From a bacterium (lineage in GTDB: Bacteria; Cyanobacteriota; Vampirovibrionia; Gastranaerophilales; Gastranaerophilaceae): a stretch of 36,175 nt of DNA. The position numbers and the translations under genes were made by a program. The notes under the pieces were generated by a model. It did no database searches. It was not told the DNA's origin and saw only the letters and a list, made by a program, of their open reading frames with translations. Of this stretch, positions 16,010 through 24,367 are shown piece after piece. The DNA is taken from assembly GCA_017505585.1 (NCBI GenBank), contig JAFVOZ010000024.1:1-36175 (forward strand), in the 5' to 3' direction. Position 1 is the stretch's first letter, and each line of letters begins with the position of its first letter.

Positions 16010-18010
16010 ATGTTTTCGTTAACAAAAAATACTACTTTAAGAAAAATAATGGCATCAGGGATATTGGTTGCGTTTACATCCCTATCAGCAAGTGCCATTA
16101 ATAATGTTAAACTGAAAGACAGTGTTCCGACAAGTTTATCAGGTTCTGCAAAAGTAGAAACTATGAGAATTAACTCAAGTGCATATATCACCCAATCTAA
16201 TCAAAAGATTAGTCTTTCTTTGAGAGATAGTGATGTTAAACAAGTGCTTAGAATGTTTGCGACAAAAGCGCAAATGAACATAATCTTCCATGATTCTGTT
16301 AACGGTAAAATCACTCTTGATTTGGTTGAAATTCCGATTAATGAGGCGTTTGAGCTTGTATTAGATACAATGGGGCTCACATACTTTAAAGACGGTAAGA
16401 CAATTGTTGTTGCAAAAAATGACTCGAACGCTGAAATCTCAGTTGCAAAAAGAAACTTAACAACAATTCCAGTGAAATACGTAAATGCAATCGATGTTGC
16501 AAACTTTTTGAACAAAAACGTGTTTGGTGCAAAAATGATGGGCCTTTCAACAGGCGAAATTGTTACTGTGAATAGCATTTCAAACGAATTAATTATTTTT
16601 GGTTCAGAAGCTGATATAGATGCTGCTAATAAAATTATAGAAAAATTTGATAAAAAACAGCCAATGACAACATTTGTTGTTAACCACACAACTCCAAAAG
16701 AAATGGCTGAGTTGATATGCAGTGCGTTTTACTCTCAAGGAACAAGCGGTGGCGGTTCAGGCTCAGGCGGAGGTTCTTTAGGAGGCTTTGGAGGCGGTCT
16801 GGGTTCAGGCTCTGGTTCATCTGGTAGCTTAGGTTCGCCATCCGGTAGTACAGGTTCTCCATTAGGTGGTAGTGCAACGGGCTTTGCAGGGTCAGCAGGT
16901 AGCAGCTCAGGCTCAGGCGGCGGCGCAGGTTCTTCTGTAACTGATGTTCAATTGGGCGGTGGTACAGTTGCTTGTACGGTAGAAAACTCTAATGTTACCT
17001 CTGAACATGTTGCTTTCGGTGCGTTTAAAACAAGAGTTGTGTATTTCCCTCAATTAGGTACTATAAGTATTTATGGTGCATCTGATGAGCAAATTGCTGT
17101 GATTTCAGATTTCATCAAAGATAATGATAAAAAACAATTAATGGCTTATCTTGAAATGAGCATTTTAGAACTCAATGAAGCAGGCTCTAAGCAATTTAAT
17201 ACAGCTTGGCAAGCGACAACTCCATTTACAAGTTTCGCATTTGATGGTGAAAAGTTTCAAATGGGTACACAAGCCACAGCAGCAACTTCTGTTTTGATAA
17301 ATGGTGGAACTGCTGCAGCAAGTTGGGTTGACGATATAAAGCCGATTTTCGGTGTTGATAAAGGTTCTTATGTTTATAAAAACGGAAAGATATTACCAAC
17401 AGAAAATTCTTATTACCCGGGTTTACAATTGATGCTTACGGCAATACTTCAAAACGGGAACGGAAGATCACTTGCAAATCCAAAGATGATGATTACCAAT
17501 GGGCAAAAAACGGTTCTTGATATGACATCTGATTATATTGAATCAGTTGATGCAGAATTACAAGATAACCAAATGTCAAGTGGCGGTGCTTTGGTTGAAA
17601 GAACTCTTAATATTGAAAGTGATTTGGGCTTAAAGGTTGAGCTTATGCCTTTTATTACGCCTGACGGATATGTTAACTTCAATATTCGCCCGTCATATTC
17701 AACAATTAAAGAGCAACCGGAATATGATTTAACAGGAACAAATAAGCTTGAAATTGCTGCTACTCTTTTGCAAAGAAGAAATATTGAACTTAATAACTTA
17801 AGGGTAAAAGATGGTGAAACTCTTGTTATTGCAGGTCTTATTAATGAAACTGAAGCCCAAAAGGTAAACAAAGTTCCTTTCTTTGGTGATTTACCTATTA
17901 TAGGTTTTATGTTTAGAAATTCTAGTAATACAAAGACTAAATCAGAACTAGTTATTATGCTCACGCCACATATTGTATATGATGACGATGATGTTCCCGC
18001 TAATCTATAA
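16010..18010 (+). CDS. Secretin of a type IV pilus/type II secretion system (PilQ/GspD)
   Basis: 666 aa; AGGAG lies 6 nt before the ATG. A signal peptide (about 1-29, LVAFTSLSASA) directs export. A STN/N0-like domain follows (about 65-135: VKQVLRMFATKAQMNIIFHDSVNGKITLDLVEIP), then an N1-type domain (about 150-235). A Gly/Ser-rich insert (about 244-310) precedes the C-terminal secretin channel (about 350-660), with NGRSLANPKMMITNGQKTVLD, TLVIAGLINETEAQKVNKVPFFGDLPIIGFMFRN and SELVIMLTPHIV as family signatures. It forms the outer-membrane pore for pilus or pseudopilus. Located between the PilP-like protein and the ATPase. Confidence 0.95.
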   Translation: MFSLTKNTTLRKIMASGILVAFTSLSASAINNVKLKDSVPTSLSGSAKVETMRINSSAYITQSNQKISLSLRDSDVKQVLRMFATKAQMNIIFHDSVNGKITLDLVEIPINEAFELVLDTMGLTYFKDGKTIVVAKNDSNAEISVAKRNLTTIPVKYVNAIDVANFLNKNVFGAKMMGLSTGEIVTVNSISNELIIFGSEADIDAANKIIEKFDKKQPMTTFVVNHTTPKEMAELICSAFYSQGTSGGGSGSGGGSLGGFGGGLGSGSGSSGSLGSPSGSTGSPLGGSATGFAGSAGSSSGSGGGAGSSVTDVQLGGGTVACTVENSNVTSEHVAFGAFKTRVVYFPQLGTISIYGASDEQIAVISDFIKDNDKKQLMAYLEMSILELNEAGSKQFNTAWQATTPFTSFAFDGEKFQMGTQATAATSVLINGGTAAASWVDDIKPIFGVDKGSYVYKNGKILPTENSYYPGLQLMLTAILQNGNGRSLANPKMMITNGQKTVLDMTSDYIESVDAELQDNQMSSGGALVERTLNIESDLGLKVELMPFITPDGYVNFNIRPSYSTIKEQPEYDLTGTNKLEIAATLLQRRNIELNNLRVKDGETLVIAGLINETEAQKVNKVPFFGDLPIIGFMFRNSSNTKTKSELVIMLTPHIVYDDDDVPANL

Positions 18011-18021
18011 TCACAATTTAT

Positions 18022-20337
18022 ATGTCGAATGAATCACTCCAAAAATTAATAAAAAATGTAAATTTTGATTATGCTTCAAAGTTTGACAAAAAGACAATGG
18101 CTGCATTGTCTTTTTTGCCTGTCAAAATGAAGGGTGATACACTATATCTTGCAATTGCTGAAAATTCAAATAAAAAAGAGATAACAAATTATGCTGCACC
18201 TTTAGTAAATGCAAAAATAGGTTTTGTTGTTCTTCCTGATTTTGAGGATTTTGCAAAACTCTACAATGAACATTTGGCTGAACTTAACCCTGTTCAGGAA
18301 TCTGACAAAACGCATGATACAGCACAAGTTGTAATTCCTGAGCAAAGTGAGGATGATGAAATATCTCTTGAAGGTGACGATGATTTGATTGACCTTGATG
18401 AGGATACTGTTGTTGAGCTTAATCAAGAAGAACATTTTCAAGTGGTTGAAAAGAAAGAAATAAAAAAGGAGCAAGCTGAGCCAATAGTTCAGCAAGAACC
18501 AGAGCAAAGTTTTGCCGAAACTAAACCTCAAGTTCCTGCTCTTCAAAATAAACCTAAAGCAGCATCAGGTCATGTTAACAAAATTGCTGGTTCTGTTAAA
18601 AATGCAGGTGGAAAAAAACTCGGTGAAATTTTAATCGAAAGCGGTTTAATTACAGAAACTCAGCTTTCAATGGCACTTGTTGAAGCAAAAGCCTTAGATG
18701 TTCCTTTGGGTTCTGCACTTGTTAAATTAAATTATGTATCAATTGAGGATTTGAAAGATGCTTTGAGCATACAACAAGGTGTTCAAATGGCAACTTCAGA
18801 AGAAATTAAAGCGGAAGGTGATAATTCTTCTGCAATTTTGCCTGAAGTATTTATCAAAACAAACAAAGTTATACCAATTTCTTCAAAAAATAATAAACTT
18901 GTTATTGGTATGGTGAACCCAGGTGATACAGCGACAATTAATGAAGTTGTGTATTTGACCGGTATGGCACCTACCGTTATGATGATTACTCACTTTGAGT
19001 TTGAAAAATATATTGAACAATTTTATGGCTCAAGCTCAAAGAATGCGGCATCTGAAATTTTGGCGCAAATTAACACTGCTGAAGAAGAAATTGAACCAGA
19101 AGATAACCTTTTTGATCAAGTTAGCAAAGATATTGAAGACGCAACGGGTGTTGTTCCAAAAATTGTAAATAAAATTGTAACAATGGGTATTGATCAAAAA
19201 GCGAGCGATATTCACATTGAGCCGCGCTTTGATGGTTATGTTGTCAGATTCCGTTGTGACGGTATCTTAAAAGAAGTTATGAGAATTCCTGAGCAAATCA
19301 GAAAAAGTCTTGTTTCTCGTTTCAAAGTTATGTCCAGAATGAATATTGCAGAGCACAGGCGTCCTCAAGACGGTAACTTTGGTATTAAGTATAATAATAA
19401 AAAATATGATTTCCGTATCAACACTTTGCCTGTTGACGGCAAAGAAAAAGTTGTAATAAGAATTTTGGCTCCGGCCGCTTCATTGTCTGCAACAAAAACA
19501 GAAATTAATATTCCGGGGATGCTCCCTCAGCAGCTTCAACTTGTAAAGGATATGGTGACAGCTCCAAACGGAATTATTTTGACATCAGGTCCTACGGGTT
19601 CAGGTAAAACAACAACCCTTTATTCATTGATTAAAGCACTAAACGATGTAACCGTTAATATTACAACGATTGAAGACCCTGTCGAAATCAGACTTGAAGG
19701 TATTAACCAATCTGCAACAAACGCAAAGGCTGGTATCACATTTGCGGCTTGTATGAGAGCTATATTGAGACAAGACCCTGATATTATCCTTGTCGGCGAA
19801 ATCCGTGACTTTGAAACATTGGAAACGGCAATTTCAGCCGCTCTTACTGGTCACTTAGTGTTAAGTACAGTCCACACAAACTCCGCAGCTGCAACAGTTA
19901 CAAGGCTTATTGAAATGGGCGCTAAAGATTATCTCGTTTCTTCAACATTAACAGGTGTGCTTGCACAAAGGCTTGTAAGAAAACTTTGTCCACACTGTAA
20001 AGTACCATATAAACCAACGTTGGAAGAGGCTAAAAAGATTTTGCGCGATCCTAAAAGAGCAGAAGAGTTTACGCAAAACACAATCTATGGCCCAGGCGGA
20101 TGCGATCAATGTCAAAATTCAGGATATGCAGGCAGGCTTGGCTTATATGAAGTTATGGCAATTAATAAACAAATTCGTAAGTTAATTGCACAAAAAGCTC
20201 ATGATATTGAAATTGAAGAATACGCAGTTAATGAAAACGGAATGTTAACTCTTCAAGAAAGTTGTATTTCGCACATTAAAAGCGGCTTAACTTCAATAGA
20301 TGAATTTGTCCGTGTTCTTGGTCTTGCAACAGATTAG
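18022..20337 (+). CDS. Type IV pilus/type II secretion assembly ATPase (PilB/GspE)
   Basis: 771 aa, longer than most PilB (about 570). Residues 1-90 look like a degenerate MshEN-type domain; 95-165 is an acidic linker; VPALQNKPKA is at 171-180; a full MshEN domain (about 197-335; KKLGEILIESGLITETQLSMAL, then LPEVFIKTNKVIPIS) is of the kind that binds cyclic di-GMP in relatives. The ATPase core has Walker A GPTGSGKT (523-530), the Asp box TTIEDPVE, Walker B region ILVGEIRD and His box TGHLVLSTVHTN. A zinc tetracysteine is present (C656, C659, C694, C697), typical of PilB/GspE and not PilT. It powers extension. No ribosome site; a TATAAT overlaps the secretin stop. Confidence 0.94.
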   Translation: MSNESLQKLIKNVNFDYASKFDKKTMAALSFLPVKMKGDTLYLAIAENSNKKEITNYAAPLVNAKIGFVVLPDFEDFAKLYNEHLAELNPVQESDKTHDTAQVVIPEQSEDDEISLEGDDDLIDLDEDTVVELNQEEHFQVVEKKEIKKEQAEPIVQQEPEQSFAETKPQVPALQNKPKAASGHVNKIAGSVKNAGGKKLGEILIESGLITETQLSMALVEAKALDVPLGSALVKLNYVSIEDLKDALSIQQGVQMATSEEIKAEGDNSSAILPEVFIKTNKVIPISSKNNKLVIGMVNPGDTATINEVVYLTGMAPTVMMITHFEFEKYIEQFYGSSSKNAASEILAQINTAEEEIEPEDNLFDQVSKDIEDATGVVPKIVNKIVTMGIDQKASDIHIEPRFDGYVVRFRCDGILKEVMRIPEQIRKSLVSRFKVMSRMNIAEHRRPQDGNFGIKYNNKKYDFRINTLPVDGKEKVVIRILAPAASLSATKTEINIPGMLPQQLQLVKDMVTAPNGIILTSGPTGSGKTTTLYSLIKALNDVTVNITTIEDPVEIRLEGINQSATNAKAGITFAACMRAILRQDPDIILVGEIRDFETLETAISAALTGHLVLSTVHTNSAAATVTRLIEMGAKDYLVSSTLTGVLAQRLVRKLCPHCKVPYKPTLEEAKKILRDPKRAEEFTQNTIYGPGGCDQCQNSGYAGRLGLYEVMAINKQIRKLIAQKAHDIEIEEYAVNENGMLTLQESCISHIKSGLTSIDEFVRVLGLATD

Positions 20338-20345
20338 AGGTAAAA

Positions 20346-21566
20346 ATGCCAATATACGAATATACAGCGTTTAAAAATAAAACACAGCTTGTTCAAGATA
20401 AAATTGAGGCTGATAACTTGCAACACGCAAGAGCTCTTTTGATGAGGCAAGGGCTTGTGGCTTCAAAAATCAAAGAATACGGTCTTGATGAATCAAGAAA
20501 AGCGGCGCCTAAAAAAGCAAGAGTTGGGCATATGCCGGCACTTTCTTTGAAAGATAAAATCGATTTTACAACAAGTTTGCAGATGTTATCTGCAACAGGT
20601 ATTCCGATTATTGAAACACTTGCGTTCGTTGAAAACAATGCTGATTCAAACTCTGTTCGAAAATGCGCAATGGAGCTCAGGAAGCAAATCATTGGGGGTT
20701 CTTCCTTTGCAGAAACACTTTCAAAACACGTAAACGTTTTCGGTCGTGTATATGTCGGTCTTGTTGCAGCCGGCGAAGATTCAGGTGAAATGGATAAAAC
20801 TTTATTCAGAATGCTCGAACTTTTGAAAAAACAAGATGCTATCAAAAGTAAAATTTCAGGTGCAATGGTTTATCCTTGTGTAATTTTATCTTTTGCGTTT
20901 ATTGTAAGTTGTGTCCTCCTTGGTTTTGTATTCCCTGCATTTGAAGAAATGTTTATAAACCTTGGTAAACCACTTCCGTTAATTACTCAAATGTGTATTA
21001 ACGCAGGTAAATTTATTAAGAATTATTGGTATGTTGTAATACTTGGCACAATCGCCTTTGTTATTGCTTTTATTGCAATTATGAGGAACACTGTTACTCG
21101 TTCTTATGTTGATATGTTCTTGCTCAAAATTCCTGTAATTAATACAATGCTTAAGTTTTCGAACTTTTCAAACTTTTTGTCCGTAATGCAGGTTGCATAC
21201 GATGCAGGTATTCCGATTGTTGACTGTTTATATCTTGCAAACTTAACAATTGAAATTCTTGTTTTAAGAAGGTCACTGGATACAGCATCTGATTCAATCA
21301 GACAAGGTGCACAATTATCAACAGCCCTCAAAAAGACAGGTGAAGTTCCGAACATGATTGTATTTATGATTCAAACAGGTGAACAATCAGGTCGTTTGGG
21401 CGATTTGTTGACGCACGCTATCTACTTTATCGATAAACGCCTTGATGACACTATTGATAAATTCACCAAACTTATCGAACCTGTGATGATGCTTGTGATT
21501 GGTGGTTTGGTAATGGTCATGGCACTTGCTCTTTACTTACCGTTATTTGGCGCATATTTGGATTAA
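20346..21566 (+). CDS. Type IV pilus/type II secretion platform protein (PilC/GspF)
   Basis: 406 aa, normal length. It starts MPIYEYTAFKNK..., the usual GspF opening, and has two T2SSF domains (about 68-190 and 270-395; LQMLSATGIPIIETLAFVE and MQVAYDAGIPIVDCLYLAN), each followed by membrane segments (about 170-192, 220-245, 375-400). The motif GEDSGEMDKTLFRMLELLKKQ and its repeat TGEQSGRLGDLLTHAIYFIDKRLDD are typical. It is the inner-membrane platform to which the ATPase docks. AGAGG precedes the ATG by 6 nt, and it starts 8 bp after the ATPase stop. Confidence 0.95.
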   Translation: MPIYEYTAFKNKTQLVQDKIEADNLQHARALLMRQGLVASKIKEYGLDESRKAAPKKARVGHMPALSLKDKIDFTTSLQMLSATGIPIIETLAFVENNADSNSVRKCAMELRKQIIGGSSFAETLSKHVNVFGRVYVGLVAAGEDSGEMDKTLFRMLELLKKQDAIKSKISGAMVYPCVILSFAFIVSCVLLGFVFPAFEEMFINLGKPLPLITQMCINAGKFIKNYWYVVILGTIAFVIAFIAIMRNTVTRSYVDMFLLKIPVINTMLKFSNFSNFLSVMQVAYDAGIPIVDCLYLANLTIEILVLRRSLDTASDSIRQGAQLSTALKKTGEVPNMIVFMIQTGEQSGRLGDLLTHAIYFIDKRLDDTIDKFTKLIEPVMMLVIGGLVMVMALALYLPLFGAYLD

Positions 21567-21618
21567 TCTTTGTTACGTGCAAACAAAAACAGGGTATAAC
21601 AATCAAAAGAGGTGCTTT

Positions 21619-22242
21619 ATGTTTAATAAAAAATCAGCTTTCACGCTTGCAGAAGTTCTTTTAGTGCTTGCAATAATAGGCGTCATTGCAGCGGTCACAA
21701 TTCCTGCAATTATGCAGCAATCAAGCGAAAAGAAATTTGCAGCGTTAGCCAAAAAGACAATGTCTACTCTTCAAAATGCAATTGATCTTAAAATGGCAAC
21801 CGTACCAGTTGGTCCTGGGGATTTGCAAATGGGTCTTCTGGAATGGCTTCTTGACGGCGAAGATGATGGAACAAACACACTAAAAGGTGTTAAGGTAAAT
21901 AACAATTCTTCAACAATTCAGTTTCCTGACGGCGTGATTGTGTATTGGGGAAATGCTTTAAAGTGTACTAATCCCACAACTCCGACTGATAGACTTGGTT
22001 GTAACGGTACGACCTGTGGGTACGAAACAAGTTGTGCCGGTTGGTTTAGAATAGATTTAAATGGTGCAGATCCTCCAACGAAAACAACTTTACAAAATGC
22101 AAATGCTATTGTTTCCGCGCAAGGCACTAAAGGTTATGACCAAATATGGTTGAACGTTAGCAAGGATGGCAAATTACGTATTTATAGCCAAAATCCTGGT
22201 TCGCAGGAAGACATTCGTGCCAAAAAATATCTTGGTTTATAA
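21619..22242 (+). CDS. Type IV pilin-like protein (prepilin)
   Basis: 207 aa from the ATG at 21619; AGAGG lies 6 nt upstream, so the longer frame from 21526 is rejected. The leader MFNKKSA is followed by FTLAEVLLVLAIIGVIAAVTIPAIMQQ, a class III prepilin signal: cleavage after Ala7 would leave Phe1 and Glu5, both needed for pilin assembly. Ala rather than Gly at the cleavage site is notable. The globular part carries four cysteines in CTNPTTPTDRLGCNGTTCGYETSC plus GWFRIDLNG, then a conserved-looking end (KGYDQIWLNVSKDGKLRIY). It could be a major or minor pilin or a pseudopilin. It lies about 50 bp after the platform gene and closes the operon. Confidence 0.85.
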   Translation: MFNKKSAFTLAEVLLVLAIIGVIAAVTIPAIMQQSSEKKFAALAKKTMSTLQNAIDLKMATVPVGPGDLQMGLLEWLLDGEDDGTNTLKGVKVNNNSSTIQFPDGVIVYWGNALKCTNPTTPTDRLGCNGTTCGYETSCAGWFRIDLNGADPPTKTTLQNANAIVSAQGTKGYDQIWLNVSKDGKLRIYSQNPGSQEDIRAKKYLGL

Positions 22243-22282
22243 TTTTTCTTAACAAAAAAGATAGTAAAAATAGCTAAAATTT

Positions 22283-22330
22283 AAAATCGTACATAATGAG
22301 TATATACTCTTTATGTACGATTTTTACATT
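22283..22330 (+). terminator. Terminator of the pilus operon, very long perfect stem
   Basis: AAAATCGTACATAA (22283-22296) pairs perfectly with TTATGTACGATTTT (22311-22324). The 14-nt interior contains the palindrome GAGTATATACTC, so the whole 42-nt block can fold as one hairpin with a single T-T mismatch. A T-rich tail follows. It starts 40 bp after the pilin stop. Confidence 0.8.
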
Positions 22331-22498
22331 TCTTCAATTTTTAAATCAAATAGGCAATTTCTGAAAAGAAAAATTTTTTATTAAAGAGTAAGGAACATCA
22401 AACAAAACAAACTAAAGAAGAATCAAAAAATTCATAAAAAGGAAGAAAAGGAAAAGTTTTAAAATACTCTTAGTAATACAAAATTAGTTTACTCTCTC

Positions 22499-22515
22499 TT
22501 AATATCCTCGTGTTT
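22499..22515. repeat. 17-bp direct repeat, left copy
   Basis: TTAATATCCTCGTGTTT is identical to the sequence at 23257-23273. In the right copy it is the loop and descending arm of a terminator hairpin; here the complementary ascending arm (CACGAGGAT) is missing. Confidence 0.75.
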
Positions 22516-22519
22516 ATTT

Positions 22520-22549
22520 AATGTTTATCGTAAGGTAAACATTTTTTTT
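22520..22549 (+). terminator. AT-rich terminator-like hairpin
   Basis: AATGTTTA (22520-22527) pairs with TAAACATT (22536-22543) over an 8-nt loop and is followed by a run of T. No gene on the plus strand ends here, so it either backs up the pilus-operon terminator or ends an unannotated short transcript. Confidence 0.5.
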
Positions 22550-22710
22550 GCTTTGAAATATGGGCCTTTTAAGAAACTAGGGAAAATAAAAGAAAATGAA
22601 ATTTTGCTCATTTGTGCCAATTCTGTTCCGCTAAAATAATAAATCTTTTTTCTGATGTGTAGGTCGGGTATTGTTCAACAGCATTAAATTAACACAAGTA
22701 AAAGATTTGT

Positions 22711-23202
22711 TTACTTACTAAATTCTTTAATAGATTGAAGTATTTCTGAATAAAGTTTCAATTCCGCTTCATTTAGTGAGTATATTTCTCTTGCCAAATT
22801 TTCTTTCAAAGGGTTTTCGTAGTTTGGAAGATTGCAGCCGAGTTCACTAAATGGGATTTTTAATACTTCAATTAATTTGAAAAATGTTTCAAGGCTTGGC
22901 GTAAAAGAACCTCTTTCGAGTTTTCCGTAGTGTTTTTCTGCAATGCCAATTTTTTCTGCCAATGTTTCTTGTGTTAAATTTGCATTTTTTAACCTGCCTT
23001 TGTTCACTTTTTCTTTTTGTTCAAGCGCCGATGCAAAAAGAAAAAGTGAACCGAAAAAGAAAAACACGGCTTCCGTGGGGTGACCTTGGATTTTAGTGTT
23101 AACTTTGTTTGGCATATTATTTAAAAAGTGGTAAAAGAAAAATAAAAAGATATAAAGATAACCTGTAACTAAACTAATATCCAGCTTGTAAGTTCTGTTC
23201 AT
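22711..23202 (-). CDS. XRE-family helix-turn-helix regulator, N-terminus uncertain
   Basis: The C-terminal half is a clear XRE/Cro-CI helix-turn-helix: RLKNANLTQETLAEKIGIAEKHYGKLERGSFTPSLETFFKLIEVLKI, then a Glu/Leu-rich tail. It probably binds DNA as a repressor. The start is unclear. The frame is open to a GTG at 23250, but that lies inside a terminator hairpin; the ATG at 23202 (used here, 163 aa) adds a hydrophobic stretch (LVTGYLYIFLFFFYHFL) and low-complexity PTEAVFFFFGSLFLF; a GTG at 23007 would give a compact 98-aa regulator. A minus-strand terminator at 23054-23077 and an 18-bp inverted repeat interrupt the longer reading, which favours the short form. None of the starts has a good ribosome site. 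Confidence 0.6.
   Translation of the reverse strand: MNRTYKLDISLVTGYLYIFLFFFYHFLNNMPNKVNTKIQGHPTEAVFFFFGSLFLFASALEQKEKVNKGRLKNANLTQETLAEKIGIAEKHYGKLERGSFTPSLETFFKLIEVLKIPFSELGCNLPNYENPLKENLAREIYSLNEAELKLYSEILQSIKEFSK
23002..23051. repeat. Perfect 18-bp inverted repeat
   Basis: GTTCACTTTTTCTTTTTG (23002-23019) and CAAAAAGAAAAAGTGAAC (23034-23051) are exact reverse complements around a 14-nt loop. It covers the predicted GTG start (23007) of the short HTH form. It may be an operator, an RNA hairpin or a dispersed repeat element. Confidence 0.8.
23054..23077 (-). terminator. Minus-strand terminator inside the long HTH reading frame
   Basis: On the minus strand CACGG-AAG-CCGTG is followed by TTTTTCTTTTTC. 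A transcript entering from the S1-gene side would be expected to stop here, before the HTH coding region. Confidence 0.6.
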
Positions 23203-23242
23203 TAGTTGCGTAAACTTTTTACTCAAACTTATTTCTACAAAC

Positions 23243-23275
23243 AAAAACACGAGGATTTAATATCCTCGTGTTTTT
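23243..23275. terminator. Terminator after the S1-domain gene, bidirectional
   Basis: A 14-bp stem (AAAAACACGAGGAT, 23243-23256, with ATCCTCGTGTTTTT, 23262-23275) and a 5-nt loop TTAAT, with T runs on both strands. It lies about 20 bp after the stop of the minus-strand S1 gene. Confidence 0.85.
23257..23273. repeat. 17-bp direct repeat, right copy
   Basis: This copy is identical to 22499-22515 and forms the loop and one arm of the terminator at 23243-23275. The two copies are 758 bp apart and bracket the HTH gene. Confidence 0.75.
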
Positions 23276-23295
23276 TGAAGTCTTTTTTAAAAGAA

Positions 23296-24354
23296 CTATA
23301 TTCCTTTCATTGAAAGACCGATTCTGTGTTCAGCAGGAGTGAATTTTTTGATTTGAACTTTCACTTCTTGACCAAGGGTAAACATTTCATTTACGTTAAC
23401 TTGTTCATCTGAAATTTCAGCTGATGGAAGTAATGCTTCAACGCCTGGGAAGATGTTGATGAATATACCGAATGAAGTGATTTTGTTTACTGTACCTTCA
23501 ATGATATCGCCTTCTTGGAATTTAGAAGCAATTTCATCCCATGGGTTTGCGCCCATTCTTTTTAATGAAAGTGAAATTCTCTTTAATTGTTCGTCAATTT
23601 TAATAACTTTAACTTCGATTTTTTGACCGAGTGAAACAACGTCGGATGGGTGTTTAATTCTATCCCAAGAAATTTCTGAGATTGGAAGTAAGCCGTCTAC
23701 GCCATTGATGTCAATGAATGCGCCGAAGTCAGCAATTCTAACAACTTCACCTTCGATAGTTTGGTCAACAGCAAGTTTAGAGATAACTTCGTCTGCAACC
23801 ATTTCTCTTTGTTGAGCATAAACTTGTCTTTGAGAAAGGATAAGTTTATTTCTTTTTGGATCAGCTTCAAGAATTTTAACTTCTAATTCTGAATCAATTT
23901 GAGTATCGCCTGCAAGGCCAGCTCTTAATTGTGAAGAAGGAATGAAACCGCGAAGACCGAATACTTCAGCAATTAAGCCACCTTTGACAGATTGAACGAT
24001 AAGAGCCATAACGCTTTCGTTAGCAGCTTTTGCTTCAGAAAGTTTTTGCCAAGCTTGAGCAAACGCAAGTTTTTTAAGTGATAATTCGATAACTTCGTTT
24101 TCTTCTTCGTCTTTTGTGATGTAGAATTCTTTTTCATCCCAAAGTTTGATGAAATCATCAGGATTTTGGTCTTTTGAATTAACTACTTCAGAGTTAGGCA
24201 AGAAAGCTTCTGTTTTTGCGCCGATGTCAACAAGGAAGCCATCTTTTTCACGTTTTACAACAACACCTTTAACGATGTCTGCTACGTTGAGTTTGTAAGT
24301 GTAAGAATTTTCGAGCAACGCTTCGAATTCTTCTTGAGTCATTGTGTTTGTCAT
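23296..24354 (-). CDS. rpsA: Ribosomal protein S1 / S1-domain RNA-binding protein
   Basis: 352 aa from the ATG at 24354; AAAGGAG lies 8 nt before it, so the extension to 24378 is rejected. Four S1 (OB-fold) repeats are visible at about residues 22-90 (ADIVKGVVVKREKDGFLVDIGAKTEAFLP), 105-180 (SVMALIVQSVKGGLIAEVFGLRGFIP), 195-265 (DQTIEGEVVRIADFGAFIDINGVDGLLPISEISW) and 280-350 (GDIIEGTVNKITSFGIFINIFPGVEALLPSAEIS). E. coli S1 has six; 3-4 is usual in cyanobacteria-related and Gram-positive lineages. It binds mRNA on the 30S subunit. It starts 13 bp after ispH, so the pair is an operon, an arrangement (ispH-S1) known elsewhere, sometimes as a fusion. Confidence 0.92.
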   Translation of the reverse strand: MTNTMTQEEFEALLENSYTYKLNVADIVKGVVVKREKDGFLVDIGAKTEAFLPNSEVVNSKDQNPDDFIKLWDEKEFYITKDEEENEVIELSLKKLAFAQAWQKLSEAKAANESVMALIVQSVKGGLIAEVFGLRGFIPSSQLRAGLAGDTQIDSELEVKILEADPKRNKLILSQRQVYAQQREMVADEVISKLAVDQTIEGEVVRIADFGAFIDINGVDGLLPISEISWDRIKHPSDVVSLGQKIEVKVIKIDEQLKRISLSLKRMGANPWDEIASKFQEGDIIEGTVNKITSFGIFINIFPGVEALLPSAEISDEQVNVNEMFTLGQEVKVQIKKFTPAEHRIGLSMKGI

Positions 24355-24367
24355 GTTTTTTTCTCCT

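Larger units (their letters stand above)
22243..22710. other. Gene-free stretch between the pilus operon and the HTH gene
   Basis: This 468-bp AT-rich stretch holds two terminator-like hairpins and one copy of a 17-bp direct repeat (separate entries). I find no open frame with a ribosome site, and no tRNA. The interval between the first hairpin and the second (about 22330-22519) could encode a short untranslated RNA, but nothing in the sequence proves it. Confidence 0.5.

Noticed and set aside
16201-16689. Open frame of 162 codons on the minus strand
   Set aside because: It lies entirely within the secretin gene on the opposite strand; the secretin frame carries clear family motifs.
18006-18011. 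TATAAT as an internal promoter for the pilus ATPase
   Set aside because: It overlaps the secretin stop, gives only a weak -35 and a 4-nt leader; kept only as a remark.
20393-20845. Open frame of 150 codons on the minus strand
   Set aside because: Antisense shadow of the pilC/gspF gene.
22327-22519. Small RNA gene between two hairpins
   Set aside because: No promoter or conserved structure can be shown from one sequence.
23248-23250. GTG as start of the HTH gene
   Set aside because: It lies within the stem of the S1-gene terminator hairpin and has no ribosome site.
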